From Penium margaritaceum (Eukaryota > Streptophyta > Zygnematophyceae > Desmidiales > Peniaceae): a stretch of DNA of 64,000 bases. The stretch spans positions 30,546-94,545 of the forward strand of contig SZWC01008622.1 of the NCBI GenBank assembly GCA_023375785.1, written 5' to 3'. Positions within the stretch are counted from its first letter, which is position 1, and each line of letters starts with the position of its first letter. Under the pieces are notes generated by a model. The model saw only the letters and a program-made list of their open reading frames with translations. It ran no database searches and had not been told where the DNA came from. This document shows positions 34,816 to 46,687 of this stretch, piece by piece. The position numbers and the translations under genes are program-made.

Positions 34816-37800
34816 TAGAGTATCACACATTGGCACTAGAAATCCACACTTTGGCACAGGAGCTCCACACTTTGGCACTAGAGAGTCACATTGGCACTAG
34901 AGCGCCACATTTTGGCACTAGAGCTTCACACTTTGGCACTAGAGCGTCACACTTTGGCACTAGAACGTCACACTTTGGAACTAGAGCGTCATTCTTCGGC
35001 ACTAGAGCATCACAATTTGGCTCTAGTGCTTCACCCTTTGGCATTAGAGCTCCATACTTTGGCACTAGAGCATCACACTTTGGCACTAGAGCGTCACACA
35101 TTGGCACTAGTGCATCACACTTGGGCACCAGAGCTTCAAACTTCGGCACTAGAGCGTCACACTTTGGCACTGGAGCATCAGACTTTGGCTCTAGAGCTTC
35201 ATATTTAAGCACTAGAGCATCACATCCTGGCACCAGAGCATCACACGTTGGCACTAGATCTTCACACTTTGGCACTTTAGCATCATAATTTGGCACTAGA
35301 GCTTAACACTGTGGCACTAGAGCGTCGCACTTTGGCACTAGAGCGTCACACTTGAGCACTAGAGCGTAACACATTGGCAGTAGAGCGTCAGACTTTCGCA
35401 CTACAGCGTCACACTTTGGCACTATATGGTCACAACTTGGCACTAGAGCGTCACACTTTCGCACTAGAGCGTCACACGTTGGCACTAGAGCGTTACACTT
35501 AGGCACTAAAGCGTCACGCATTGGTACTAGCACTTTACAATTTGGCACTAGAGTGTCACGCTTTGGCACTAGAGCGTCACACTTTGGCACTAGAGCGTCA
35601 CACTTTGGGAGTAGAGAGTCACAGTTTGGAACACGAGCGTCACATTTTGGCACTAGAGCATCACACTTCAGTGCTAGAGCATCACACTTTGGCACTAGAG
35701 CGTCACACTTCGGCACTAGAGCTTCACACTTTGGCAGTAGAGCGTCACAGTTTGGCACACGAGTGTCACACTTTGGCACTAGAGTTTCACACTTTGGCAG
35801 TAGAGCGTCACACTTTGGCACTAGAGCGTCACACTTTGGCACTAGAGCTTCACACTTTGGCACTAGAGCGTCACCCTTTGGCACTAGAGCTTTGCACTTT
35901 GGCACTAGAGCGTCACGTATTGGCACTAGAGCATCATACTTTGGTACTAGAGCTTCACACTTTGGCACTAGAGTGTCGCCTTGGCAATAAAGCGTCACAC
36001 TTTGGCACTAGAGCGTCATACTTTGGCACTAGAGCTTCACACTTTGGCACGATAGCATCACACTTTCGCACTATGGTATCACACTTTGGCACTAGAGCAT
36101 CACACTCTGGCACTAGAGCGTAACACTTTGGCACTAGAGCGTCAGACTTTGGCACTAGAGCGTAGTACTTTGCCACTATAGCTCCACACTCAGGCAGTAG
36201 AGCGTCACACATTGGCACTAGAGCGTCACACTTTGGCACTAGAGTGTCACACTTTGGCTTTAGAGCGTCACACTTTGGCACTAAAGCGTCACACTTTGGC
36301 ACTAGAGTGTCACACATTGGCACTAGAGCTCCACCTTTTGGTACTAAAGCGCCACACTTTGGCACTAGAGCATAACGTTTTGGCACTAGAGCGTCACACT
36401 TTGGCACTAGAGTGTCACAGTTTGGCAATAGAGCGTCACACTTTGGCATTAGAGCGTCCCACTTTGGCTCTAGAGTGTCACACTTTGGCACTGGAGCTTC
36501 ATAATTTGGCACTAGAGCATCACTCTTTCTCACTAGAGCGTCACCCTTTGGCACTAGAGCATCACACATTGGCACTAGAGCTTCACACTTTGGCACTGTA
36601 ACTTCACACACTTTGGCACTAGAGCGTCACACTTTGGAACCGCAGCTTCACACTTTGGCAATATAGCGTCAACCTTTGGCACTAGAGCATCACACTTTGG
36701 CACTAGAGCGTCACACTTTGGCACTAGAGCGTCACACTTTGGCATTAGACCATCACACTTTGGCACAAGAGCGTCACACGTTGATACCAGAGCTTCAATC
36801 TTTGGCACTCGAGCGTCACACTTTGGCACTAGAGCGTCACACTTTGGCACTAGAGCGTCACACGTTGATACCAGAGCTTCAATCTTTGGCACTCGAGCGT
36901 CACACTTTGGCACTAGAGCGTCACACTTTGGCACTAGAGCTTCACACTTTGGCACTAGAGCTTCACACTTTGGTACTAGAGCGTCACACTTTGGCACCAG
37001 AGCCTTACACTTTGGCCATATAGTTTTACACTTTGGCACTAGAGCTTCACACATTGGCACTAGAGCTTCACACATTGGCACTAGAGCTCCACACATTGGC
37101 ATTATAGCGTCACACTTTGGTAATAGATCGTCACACATTTACACTAGAGCGTCACACTTTGGCACAAGAGCATCACACTTTGGCACTAGAGCGTCACACT
37201 TTGGCACTAGAGCGTCACACTTTGGTACTAGAGTGCCACACTTTGGCACTAGAGCATCACATTTTGACACTAGAGCGTCACACTTTGGCACTAGAGCGTC
37301 ACCTTTTGGCACTAGAGCGTCACACTTTGGCACTATAGCATCACACTTTCGCAATAGAGCATTACACTTTGGCACTAGAGCTTCACACTTTGGCATTAGA
37401 GCGTCACACTGTGGCACTAGAGCGTCATACTTTGCCACTAGATGTTCACACTTTGGCACTAGAGCGTCACACTTTGTCAGTAGAGCATCAAACTTTGGCA
37501 CTAGAGCTCCACGCTTTGGCACTAGATCTTCACACTTTGGCACTAGAGCATCACGCGTTGGCACTAGAGCTTCACACTTTGGCACTAGAGCATCACGCGT
37601 TGGCACTAGAGCTTCACACTTTGGCACTAGAGCGTCACACTTTGGCACTAGAGTGCCACATTTTGGCACTAGAGCATCACACTTTGGCACGAGAGCATCA
37701 CATTTTGGCACACGATCATCATACGTTGGCACTAGAGTGTCACACTTTGGCACTAGAGCGTCACAGTTTGGCACTATAGCATCACACTTTGGCACTATAA

Positions 37801-38763
37801 CTCAACACTTCGGCACAAGAGCTCCATCATTTGGCACTAGAGCGTCAGACTGGCACTAAAGCGTCACACTTTGGCACTAGAGCTTCACACTTTGGCACTA
37901 TGACGTCACACTTTGGCACTAGATCATCACAATTTGGCACTAAAGCGTCACACTTTGGCACTAGAGCATCACACTTTGGCACTAGAGCGTCACACATCGG
38001 CACTAGAGCGTCACAATTAGAGACTAGTGCTTCACACTTTGGCACTAGAGCTCCATATTTTGGCACTAGAGCGTCACACTTTGGCAGTAGAGCATCACAC
38101 ATTAGCACTAGAGCATCACACCTTGGCAATAGAGCTTCACAATTTGGCACTAGAGCATCACACTTTAGCACTGGAGCGTCATAGTTAGGCTCTAGAGCGT
38201 CATACTTTGGCACTAGAGCGTCACACTCTGGCACTAGAGCATCGCACATTGGCACTAGAGCGTCACACGTTGGCATTAGAGCGTCACACTTTGGCACTAG
38301 AGCGTCGCACTTTTACACTAGTGCTTCACACTGTGGCAATAGACCATCACACTTGGGCACTAGAGCGTCACACTTTGGCATTAGAGCGTCACACTTTGAC
38401 ACCAGATATTCACACTTTGGCACTAGAGCGTCACACTTTGGCACTAGAGCGTCACACTTTGGTACTAGAGCGTCACACTTTGGCACTAGAGCGTCACACT
38501 TTGACACTAGCGCTTCAGACTGTGGCAATAGAGCATCACACATGGGCACTAGAGCGTCACACTTTGGCATTAGAGCGTCACAGTTTGACACCAGATATTC
38601 ATGCTTTGGTACTAGAGCGTCACACTTTGGCACTAGAGCGTCAGACGTTGGCACTAGAGCGTAACACTTTGGCACTAGAGCATCAGACTTTGGCACAAGA
38701 GCGTCACACTTTGGCACTAGAGCATCGCACTTTGGCACTAGAGCGTCACACTTTGGCACTATA

Positions 38764-39155
38764 GTGTCACACGTTGGCACTAGAGCTCAACTCTTTGGCA
38801 CTAGAGCGTCACACTTTGGTACTAGAGCGTCACACTTTGGCACTAGAGCATCGCACTTTGGCACTAGAGCGTCACACTTTGGCACTATAGTGTCACACGT
38901 TGGCACTAGAGCTCAACTCTTTGGCACTAGAGCGTCACACTTTGGTACTAGAGCGTCACACATTGGCACAAGAGCGTCACATTTTGGCACTATAGCTTCA
39001 CACTTTGGCACTATAGCTTCACACTTTGGCACTAGAGCTTCCCACTTTGGCACTAGAGCGTCACACATTGGCACAAGAGCGTCACATTTTGGCACTATAG
39101 CTTCACACTTTGGCACTATAGCTTCACACTTTGGCACTAGAGCTTCCCACTTTGG
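38764..39155 (+). repeat. Nested 126-bp and 105-bp duplications within the satellite
   Basis: A block with GTGTCACACGTTGG and GCTCAACTCTTTGGC repeats at 126 bp (38764 and 38890). The following block with CACATTGGCACAAGAG and GCTTCCCACTTTGGC repeats at 105 bp (about 38955 and 39060). Both offsets are whole numbers of monomers, showing stepwise in-register amplification. Confidence 0.82.
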
Positions 39156-40558
39156 CACTAGAGCTTTACACCTTGGCATTATAGCATCACACCTTGGCAC
39201 TGGAGCGTCACACTTTGGCACTAGAGCTTCAGACGTTGGCACTAGAGCATCACACGTTGGCACTAGAGCATCACACTTTGGCACTAGAGCGTCACACATT
39301 GGCACTAGAACGTCATACTTTGGAACTAGAGCATCAGACTTTGGCACTAGAGCTTCGAAATTTGGCAGTATAGCATCACACTTTGGCACTAGAGTGTCAC
39401 ACTTTGGCACTAGAGTGTCACACTTTGGCAGTAGAGCGTCACACTTGGGCACTAGAGCGTCACACTTTGGTACTAGAGCGTCACACTTTGGCACTAGATC
39501 GTCACACTTTGGCACTAGAGCATCACACTTTGGCACTAGAGCTTCATATTTTGGCACAAGAGCGTCTCACTTTGGCTCTAGAGCGTCACACTTTGGCACT
39601 AGAGCGTCACACCTTGGCAGTAGAGTGTCACACTTTGGCATTAGAGCATCACACTTTGGTACTATAGCGTCACACTTTGACACTGGACCTTCCTACTTTG
39701 GCACTAGAGCGTCACACTTTTGGCACTAGAGCATCACACTTTGGCACTAGATCTTCACACTTTGGCACTAGAATTTCAGACTTTGGCACTAGAGCGTCAC
39801 AATTTGGCACTAGAGCCTTACACTTTGGCACTAGACCTCTACGCTTTGGCACTAGATCTTCACACTTTGGTACTAGAGCTTCACACTTTGGAACTAGAGC
39901 TCTACACTTTGGCACTAGAGCGTCACACGTTTGCACTAGAGCGTCAAACCTTGGCACTAGAGCATCACACTTTGGCACAAGAGCGTCACACTTTGGCACT
40001 AGCGCGTCAAACGTTGGCACTAGAGCGTCACACTTCGGCACTAGAGGGTCACACTCTGGTACTAGAGTGTCACTCTTTGGCACTAGAGCGTCACATTTTC
40101 GCACTAGAGCGTCACACTTTGGCACTAGAGCGTCATACTTTGGCACTATAGCATCACACTTTGGCACTAGAGCTTCACATTTTGGCATGCGAGCGTCACA
40201 CTTTGGCACTAGATCATCACACTTTGGCACTAGAGCTTCACACTTTGGCACTAGAGCGTCACCCTTTGTCACTAGAGCGTCACACTTTGGCACTATAGCT
40301 CCACACTTTGGCACTAGAGATTCACACTTTCGCACTAGAGCATCACGCGTTGGCACTAGAGCTTCACACTTTGGTACTATAGCATCACACTTTGGCACTA
40401 GAGCGTCACACTTTGGTACTAGAGTGTCACACTTTGGCACTAGAGCGTCACACTTTGGCACTAGAACGTAAGACATTGGCACTAGAGGGTCACACTTTGG
40501 CACTAGAGCGTCACACTTTGGCACTAGACCTTCACACGTTGGCATTAGAGCATCACAC

Positions 40559-41198
40559 CGTCAGGAAAAAAATGACTCCGACAAGGTTCGCTCCATCACC
40601 CATTGGACATTCCGATCTCTCAAAAAACTGTTCAGCCTTTTGCATTATCCACCTCGGTAATAACAGTTTGTAGCTGTTGTCGGTGCACCCACTAGTCAAC
40701 GGACAAGCATACCGAGTGATCCCCTCATAAAATGATAAACTTGTCACAAGCGCGTCCGGCTAGCGTACAAGCCGTTAGATATCCGTTTTGCTTCCTGCTC
40801 TCATGTATATATGGAGGATGTACATTGCCTCCCAAATTAACCAGAACAATTATGTTCATTCATGTTCCCTTATGGTTCGGAGGCTTCGCCGCCGTGTTCT
40901 CCCTCTTCTCGCCCGTCGCTCTCACTGCCTTTGCTCACCATTCCCATCTCACTTCACTTCGTCACTCTTGACTCTTCAGCTAAACTTTGCACATCACTCG
41001 CTTCGCCCTCGTGCTCTCTCAAGTGCCATCTATCTATCTCAAAACTCCGGTGCCTCACATCTCTCAAGACTGTGAAAAACTCCTTGAAACCACACTCTCC
41101 TCTTTGCTTCCATCATCCCGCTGACACGCTCCTGCATGTCCCAAGTGCTTCTGCTCACTCCTGCTCCCACCGTCCTCACTCATTGCATTCTTCTGACA
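40559..41198 (+). repeat. 5' LTR of the family 3 remnant
   Basis: A 640-bp LTR resembling 55522-56133, including the TATATATGGAGGATG and TTAACCAGAACA stretches that look like promoter and transcript-start surroundings. It starts CGTCAGG directly after satellite, and ends CTGACA before the primer site. Confidence 0.8.
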
Positions 41199-41210
41199 TG
41201 GTATCAGAGC
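41199..41210 (+). other. Primer binding site, tRNA-iMet type
   Basis: TGGTATCAGAGC immediately after the LTR end at 41198, an exact match to the initiator-methionine type. Confidence 0.88.
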
Positions 41211-43049
41211 GTCTGGCGACATCACTTGGTGCCCCGTGACCGAGTCATTGCTCTGCCTCCACCAGCACTCCACTTCATGGCTCGGTGATCCTCTGCCGCT
41301 GCCACCATCACATCGCGACTCCCGCTTCACCAACAACTGACATTAGCAGCGCCGCTTGGAGTGTTCATCATGCTGAAGTAACGTCTCGTCATCCTGAGAA
41401 AGCCCTGTGCCCATTCCGCATTCGTGGCCATCAATCAGTGACTTGTCGTCCACAACAGCCGTAAGCAGCTTCCGAGGCTCCGCCTGTCGTCAACTTCTGA
41501 GAAGCTTCCTGATATCCGCTGTCTGCTACATCTCATCGCCTCAGCTGCCGCACCTGCCTCTGCCTTCCTCACTTCCCTCCATCAGTCTCCTCTACTTCAC
41601 CCATCTCAATCCCCTCAACTTCTCTGCATTCTTCATCTCGAGCCGCGTCCTCGCACCGCCCTCTCATGTTGTCAGCAACAGCAATGCAACTCCTATCATC
41701 AGGACATCGGACACCACCAGTCTTCATGCTCCCATTGCGAGCCAAATGGGGAACAAGCCGTCACTCTCCCGACATCCGTGGACTAGTGTCTCTGCTCGCC
41801 GCAAAACTCCCGTTGCTGCAACCAACTTACTCTTGTTGCCATGATATCGGATACCACTAGTATTCCAGCCCGTCGTTCTTGGGCCAACTGGGGAACGAGC
41901 CGTCACTCTTCTAAAGGCAGAAGCAATTTCGTTGGCTCGCCTGTCCTCTCCATCGTGCCGCCTCCTACCTCGCCATCCTCTGCCTGTCACAACCTCCATC
42001 TTCTGCCTCTTCCACATCCTCCTCGTCTTCATTTGCCTTCCCCTCCTCCATCTTCAAGTCATCTCTATCTTCACCTGCTGCCCTAATCATCTCCGCCAAG
42101 CGCTCCTTCTCCTTTCGGCCTCATCTCTCTTCTCCAAATCGTACTTCGTCATCAGCATGGTCCTCCCAGTAATCACGTCGCCTCAGCATCAGTCTTCTGC
42201 ATCTGCAGCGCACGTGGTTCCGCCCCTGTGCCCACTCAGTCATCAGTCGCCTTTTCTGTTATCCGCTCCTTCGCTTCAACAATCATCATCCTCTCGACAC
42301 AATGAACAACCCGGTCACATCGCCTCTTGCGCGACGACATGCACTTACGCCAAAACTTCCTGCAGCGCGCGCGGCTTGCCCCTGCGCCCACTCTGTTATC
42401 ATCAGCTTTTGACTCCGTATTATCACCATCTGCAGCCAAGCACGAGGATCTGCACGAGCTAGCTGCCCGCTTCATAGCAGCCTGCACCGACGCCGACAGC
42501 AGGTTTCTCGCGGCACGTTGGCCTTTGCCTTCTCCTTGCCGCATCAGCTTCCCAATTTCCAAGGCGCACGAGTTTTCGTCCCTGCGCCCACTCAATCATC
42601 AATTGATCCTCTGCTTTCTGCATCATCTCGGCACAAGGATCTGCCTGGTCATATCACCTGTATCGCGACGACATGCACCCGCGCCAAAAGTTCCACTGCG
42701 CACGAGGTTTCACCCATGTATCCACTCAATCGTTAATCATCTTCTCCACATTTCTTCCAATACGCTCAGCCACTCCACTCGCGTTGTAACTTTCTACGGC
42801 CATTCAGCTATTCAGCCTTCCTTCTCCATTGTTCATCCTACCTCCGCTTTCATTCACTCGAACCTCCCAGCTGCATCACCTGCCTCACAACTATCAACGC
42901 CCTCTCGAAACCTTTCTTCAGTGTCATCAATGCACTCACACCTTCCTGACTGCCTTACTTCTCAGTGTGCTGCTGCAGATTCTCCTTGCCAGTACCATCT
43001 GCAAACTCCCTCATCTGCATCCTTCTCCACCCGACTCAGTGCAGGATGA

Positions 43050-43440
43050 TAGAAACACCCACAAACTGCCACACACAACCAAAAGCATGAATATGGCAGC
43101 TCATGCCCTTGATTGGACACACGTCTCAGAGCTCGATCAGTTCTGAGAAAACATCCACGACTTGTATGTTGGCATACGAACCCAAACAAAACAATCATTT
43201 CTTCATGGGTATCAGCTCTCCCTATTTTTAGAAGGCGTTTATGACAATCCCGGATGTCCTCCACGAGCCTACACATCAACCCTCCGAGACATTAAGAAAT
43301 GCCTTCGCCGTACTACCCACCCTGTCAACCACAAAATCATCAATGAAGTGTTCCCAGTTGCAGCCATGTGGCACACTTTGGTAGCAGCAGCGTGGAATCC
43401 CGATCTCTGCAACGAGATCATCATATCCCTCCATCGAGTT
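43050..43440 (+). pseudogene. Gag-like remnant of family 3 element, 3'-truncated
   Basis: A plus-strand piece with LRRTTHPVNHKIINEVFP and MWHTLVAAAW. It matches the spacing of LRPLVHPSYHHHFITAHT and LWLKILHQGW in the copy at 58059-58601. The similarity stops where the family 2 LTR begins. Copia-type gag is the likely origin; fossil only. Confidence 0.55.
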
Positions 43441-43449
43441 GAGACTCCT

Positions 43450-46400
43450 TGTCAGGCAAACTCCTGCCGCAGATCCGCGAGAAAGTCAATCCGCAAAAAA
43501 GCAACCGGGGTATGATGGAAGCCACGCAGGGAACGCTGGCTCCCGCAGTATGCGCGGTCGAGCATGGGATAGCGCGAAGTATAACAGCAACGCAAATGGG
43601 TCACAGGGGGGGAGGCTGCCACAGGTTGATATTTTCATCTGCGGCGGCCGCCCCCTGCCATCTCAAGCATTTGTGGCGGAAGCTGAGAGAGGGCGGAAAG
43701 AAGCGGCGGGGAGACCCGCGGTGGGAAAGGAACAGGGGATGAACCGCGGAAGGAGAGGCAATCACGTAATAAATCAAGCAAAGACAGTTACGACAGCAGG
43801 CAGACGAGGCAATCGGGGAAGCAACAACCAATCAGCACGGAAGTCAGCGCATCAATCATGGAAACAACACCTGAGGACACACTGCGGAAGATGAAGATTC
43901 AAGGAAGAACACAAAGACCGCGTGTGCGAGCCGCGGATGAAGAAGAAGACTTAGGATAAGTGAAGACGATGTTCCTTGAATGCGAGGACAAGACCCGCGG
44001 TGCGTAGCCGCACCACATGGAGTCCAAGTAGGGGTAAAGAGGATGGTATGAGAGGGATGAGACCGCCAACATATAGACACGCCATGCGGAGTCCCAGCTA
44101 GATACAGCATAGGCAATTAGTAGCACAAGTGGCTCCGTCAGTCTTTATTGCTCTCGACTGAATACTTTGCCAGATCATGTACTTTGCCTCTGACTATCAG
44201 AGACACTTACCGCTCCCATCTATTCTCTCTGCGTTTCGCGTCCCTACCTTGTGTTGCCTTTAATGTCATAGCCGCGGACTGCGAGATGAAGTGCGTGAGT
44301 GGCCAAACCCGAGTTGAAGTGAGCTGCCTGCGGTGCCCTTGCCTGCACACGACCGCATAACGAGGTTCCGCGGAGTGGAGCTGGAAGCCGCGAGGTGGCG
44401 TCTCGCATGTGGCAGGAAGTGGACCGTGGAGTGTCACTTACCGGTGAGGATCTCACGTGTAAGTCCAGACCTACAATCCGCGAAACTGTAAGTCGCTCAG
44501 GGTCATAATCGTAGATTGGTTGTCAAGCAAGCCCCGACAAGCAGAAAGTGCTGTAGTCGTACAAAGTCCGCAGATAGCGTGGAACAGAGCAGGCACGGAG
44601 AAGGTTAAGGACACGGAAAATTTGAGGATATCATTGCCATGGTGCGGTGAGCGTGGAAAGTTCCTCGCTCTTTGTTCAGCAGACCTGCACGTACCCTTCA
44701 GATCACTCACTGATGTCGGCGGCAAGCTTTGTGTATCAGGATTTCAGGCGATGACAACAGCAGTCATCAGTGTGGTGCTTCCTGTCGCGCCAAGCCATCA
44801 CCTACGCACGAAGCCGGTTTTCCTATCCGGTGTTGTCCCGCACCCTTGTCAGCTCCTCACCGGGCTCCGATCTGCTCCTTCAACACCGTCGGGTGATCGA
44901 GTGGCTAGAACAGCTGCACTAGCATCCTATCATGGATGCTCTGGGCAAGCGTGTGGAAGTGGAGACAGTCTCTAGCCATGGCAGCCGCGGATCCGGCCAG
45001 TCCGAGCTGGTGGGGAACTCGGAGCCTACCACTGACTGCTCTACCGACGCCGTGGCGGGGAGCAGCAAACGGCACCAGCCAACCCGCTGCCACAGTACTC
45101 CCCACCTATGATGCATCCGTCGCTCGAGGTGGTGCAGCCCGGGGAACAACATGGATCCCAGGAGTACTCAATACCGGGCAAGCAGCAGCTAGTGGCCCAA
45201 CAGGAGCCGCAGGTCGACACCATCCCAGTGGGGAGCACGGCTTCCACGCAGGACGGGCAGCTGGGGACGGACCCACCACCACAGTTTGTCAGACCAGGGC
45301 AAGTGGATGGACTGCCATAAACCCCAGTACTGGGTCCGCAGCTGACGCGGATGCACCCGCAGCAACAGAACCTAGGAACCACCCAAGTGAGACCATCAGC
45401 ACCCTCTTTGGCCCAAGGTTCCGCGCAAACAACGCACGAGTAGCAGGCTCCCCAGGTGCCCTTGTCCGCCAGAAAGATGACGATGGAAGCTGTAGTCATA
45501 CCGGCGGCAGTAACGATCCAACCACCTGTGTATCAGTCGTCGCCATGTCGAGAAACGGTGCAAGCGGGAACAACGCCGCAGCCACCTGCGGCGGGAAATC
45601 CAGCAATGGGTGCACCACGACAACAAATAAACCCATCACAGGTATTGATGGGTTCCACGCCGGCAGGGATCGTGATGCCCGTGGTAGGCATGCCGCGGAC
45701 CAGCTGCTAGCCGCAGCAGGTGATAGCACCGACACAAACAGGAACCGCGGTGCAACACCCTATGATGGTACCGCATTCACCACAAGGGATACAATCTTTC
45801 GGGGGCGTCGCACACAGGGATGCCACAACTCAGCCTTATGGAATCCAACCACTGATGCACCAGCAGAAGCATGGAGGCATGACATTGATGTAACCTTCAG
45901 CAACAGTTTGGCACCCATGGCCAACTTTGCAGCAGCAGTTGATGAGCATCAAGCAAGTAGGAGTGGGTGAGCATTCTTTCGTACCCGGCATGCAGCCACC
46001 GCTGCCCCAAGGGGCACAGCCACCACCCATTTACTCCGCACCAGCCTACCAGCAGCTTCATCCGCCGTAGCTAACCGGAACCATGCCAGCCGGAGTGACT
46101 CTTCAGGTACTACCACTAATGCCGCAACTTCCATCGGCGCCACAAGGCCACTCGCACCCACCATTGCCGCTGATGATGGAGATAAGCACCATGCAGAGAC
46201 AACGGCCCATCCCTTCCTGGTGGCACCAGCCGTAGTCACCAGTGCTGCGGTGGTGCCCACTACACAGACCTATTGGATGCCTTAGCTGATGACACCGCAA
46301 ACATAGGGACCTTCGGCACCGTCCCTTGGGACGACATTCCTCTCCACACCTTACACCACCTCACTGCCAGCTCCTTCTTCCTGGTACATGCACCAGTCAC

Positions 46401-46687
46401 ACACACACCTGGGCTCTCACATACGTGCGGGGTAACCTTCAATGCAGATCCACCATGCGGGATACTCCGCGGCCCAGTCTGCCAATCTTCACCCTCCGAC
46501 TGCCGTGACTGCGTCGACGACTAACTGTGCCTCAGCTGCAGTACATCCGCTCCGAGCCCGTAAATCTGTCGCGGCTTGACACCTTCAAGGGCGCCATCGA
46601 GGATGACCCTTGGATCTTGGTGAAGCAAATTACACTCTACGCCAGCATTGGCTGGATCCCATCCGACCTCTGCCTTGCCACTGCGCA
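43450..46687 (+). mobile_element. LTR retrotransposon family 2, 5' remnant (probably Gypsy-like)
   Basis: A plus-strand counterpart of 11973-15492. The LTR starts TGTCAGGC at 43450, next to the truncated family 3 piece. LTR and leader run to roughly 44.6 kb, but I could not place the LTR end. A Gln/Pro-rich gag-like region (about 44940-46500) follows. Near 46560-46680 a stretch with LDTFKGAIEDDPW looks like the start of a Gypsy-type gag capsid domain. The element then stops at 46687 against satellite with GCTTCACAC at the join. No pol and no 3' LTR. Fossil, with numerous breaks. Confidence 0.72.
44936..46687 (+). pseudogene. Gag-like remnant of family 2 element
   Basis: Pieces rich in Pro, Gln, Ala and Thr (for example PRQQINPSQV) are followed, after about 46.5 kb, by a non-repetitive stretch with RLDTFKGAIEDDPWILVKQI. 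This resembles the F-x-G and acidic-W pattern at the start of Ty3/Gypsy capsid domains. It ends at the satellite junction before most of a capsid domain. Assignment to Gypsy rests on this stretch only. Confidence 0.5.

Larger units (their letters stand above)
31063..40558 (+). repeat. 21-bp satellite array, block 6
   Basis: About 9.5 kb of uninterrupted satellite, the longest clean block. It contains the homogeneous 31-copy array at 31355-33307 and many in-register duplications (for example 34484-34815, 38335-38600, 38764-39155). Reading frames stay open over more than 3.7 kb on both strands at 31.1-34.9 kb. This reflects lack of frame-shifting indels and low divergence, not a gene: there is no plausible start context, domain or codon pattern apart from the 7-residue period. 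Confidence 0.95.
40559..43449 (+). mobile_element. LTR retrotransposon family 3 remnant (Copia-like), 5' part
   Basis: The plus-strand 5' LTR is 40559-41198, ending TTCTTCTGACA, followed by primer site TGGTATCAGAGC. The leader carries the duplicated module (41701-41776 and 41841-41910) and ~180-bp repeats anchored on GCGCACG and GCGCCCACTC motifs (42207-42720). A gag-like segment follows at about 43050-43440. It breaks off where a family 2 LTR begins at 43450; no rest of the element appears on the far side. Fossil, truncated, with several breaks. Confidence 0.78.

Noticed and set aside
31078-34900. Very long open frames (about 1,240-1,270 codons) on both strands, and all similar frames in satellite blocks
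   Set aside because: They are a direct consequence of a 21-bp stop-free unit. The peptides are pure 7-residue periods, overlap on opposite strands, and have no start context, domain or composition change.
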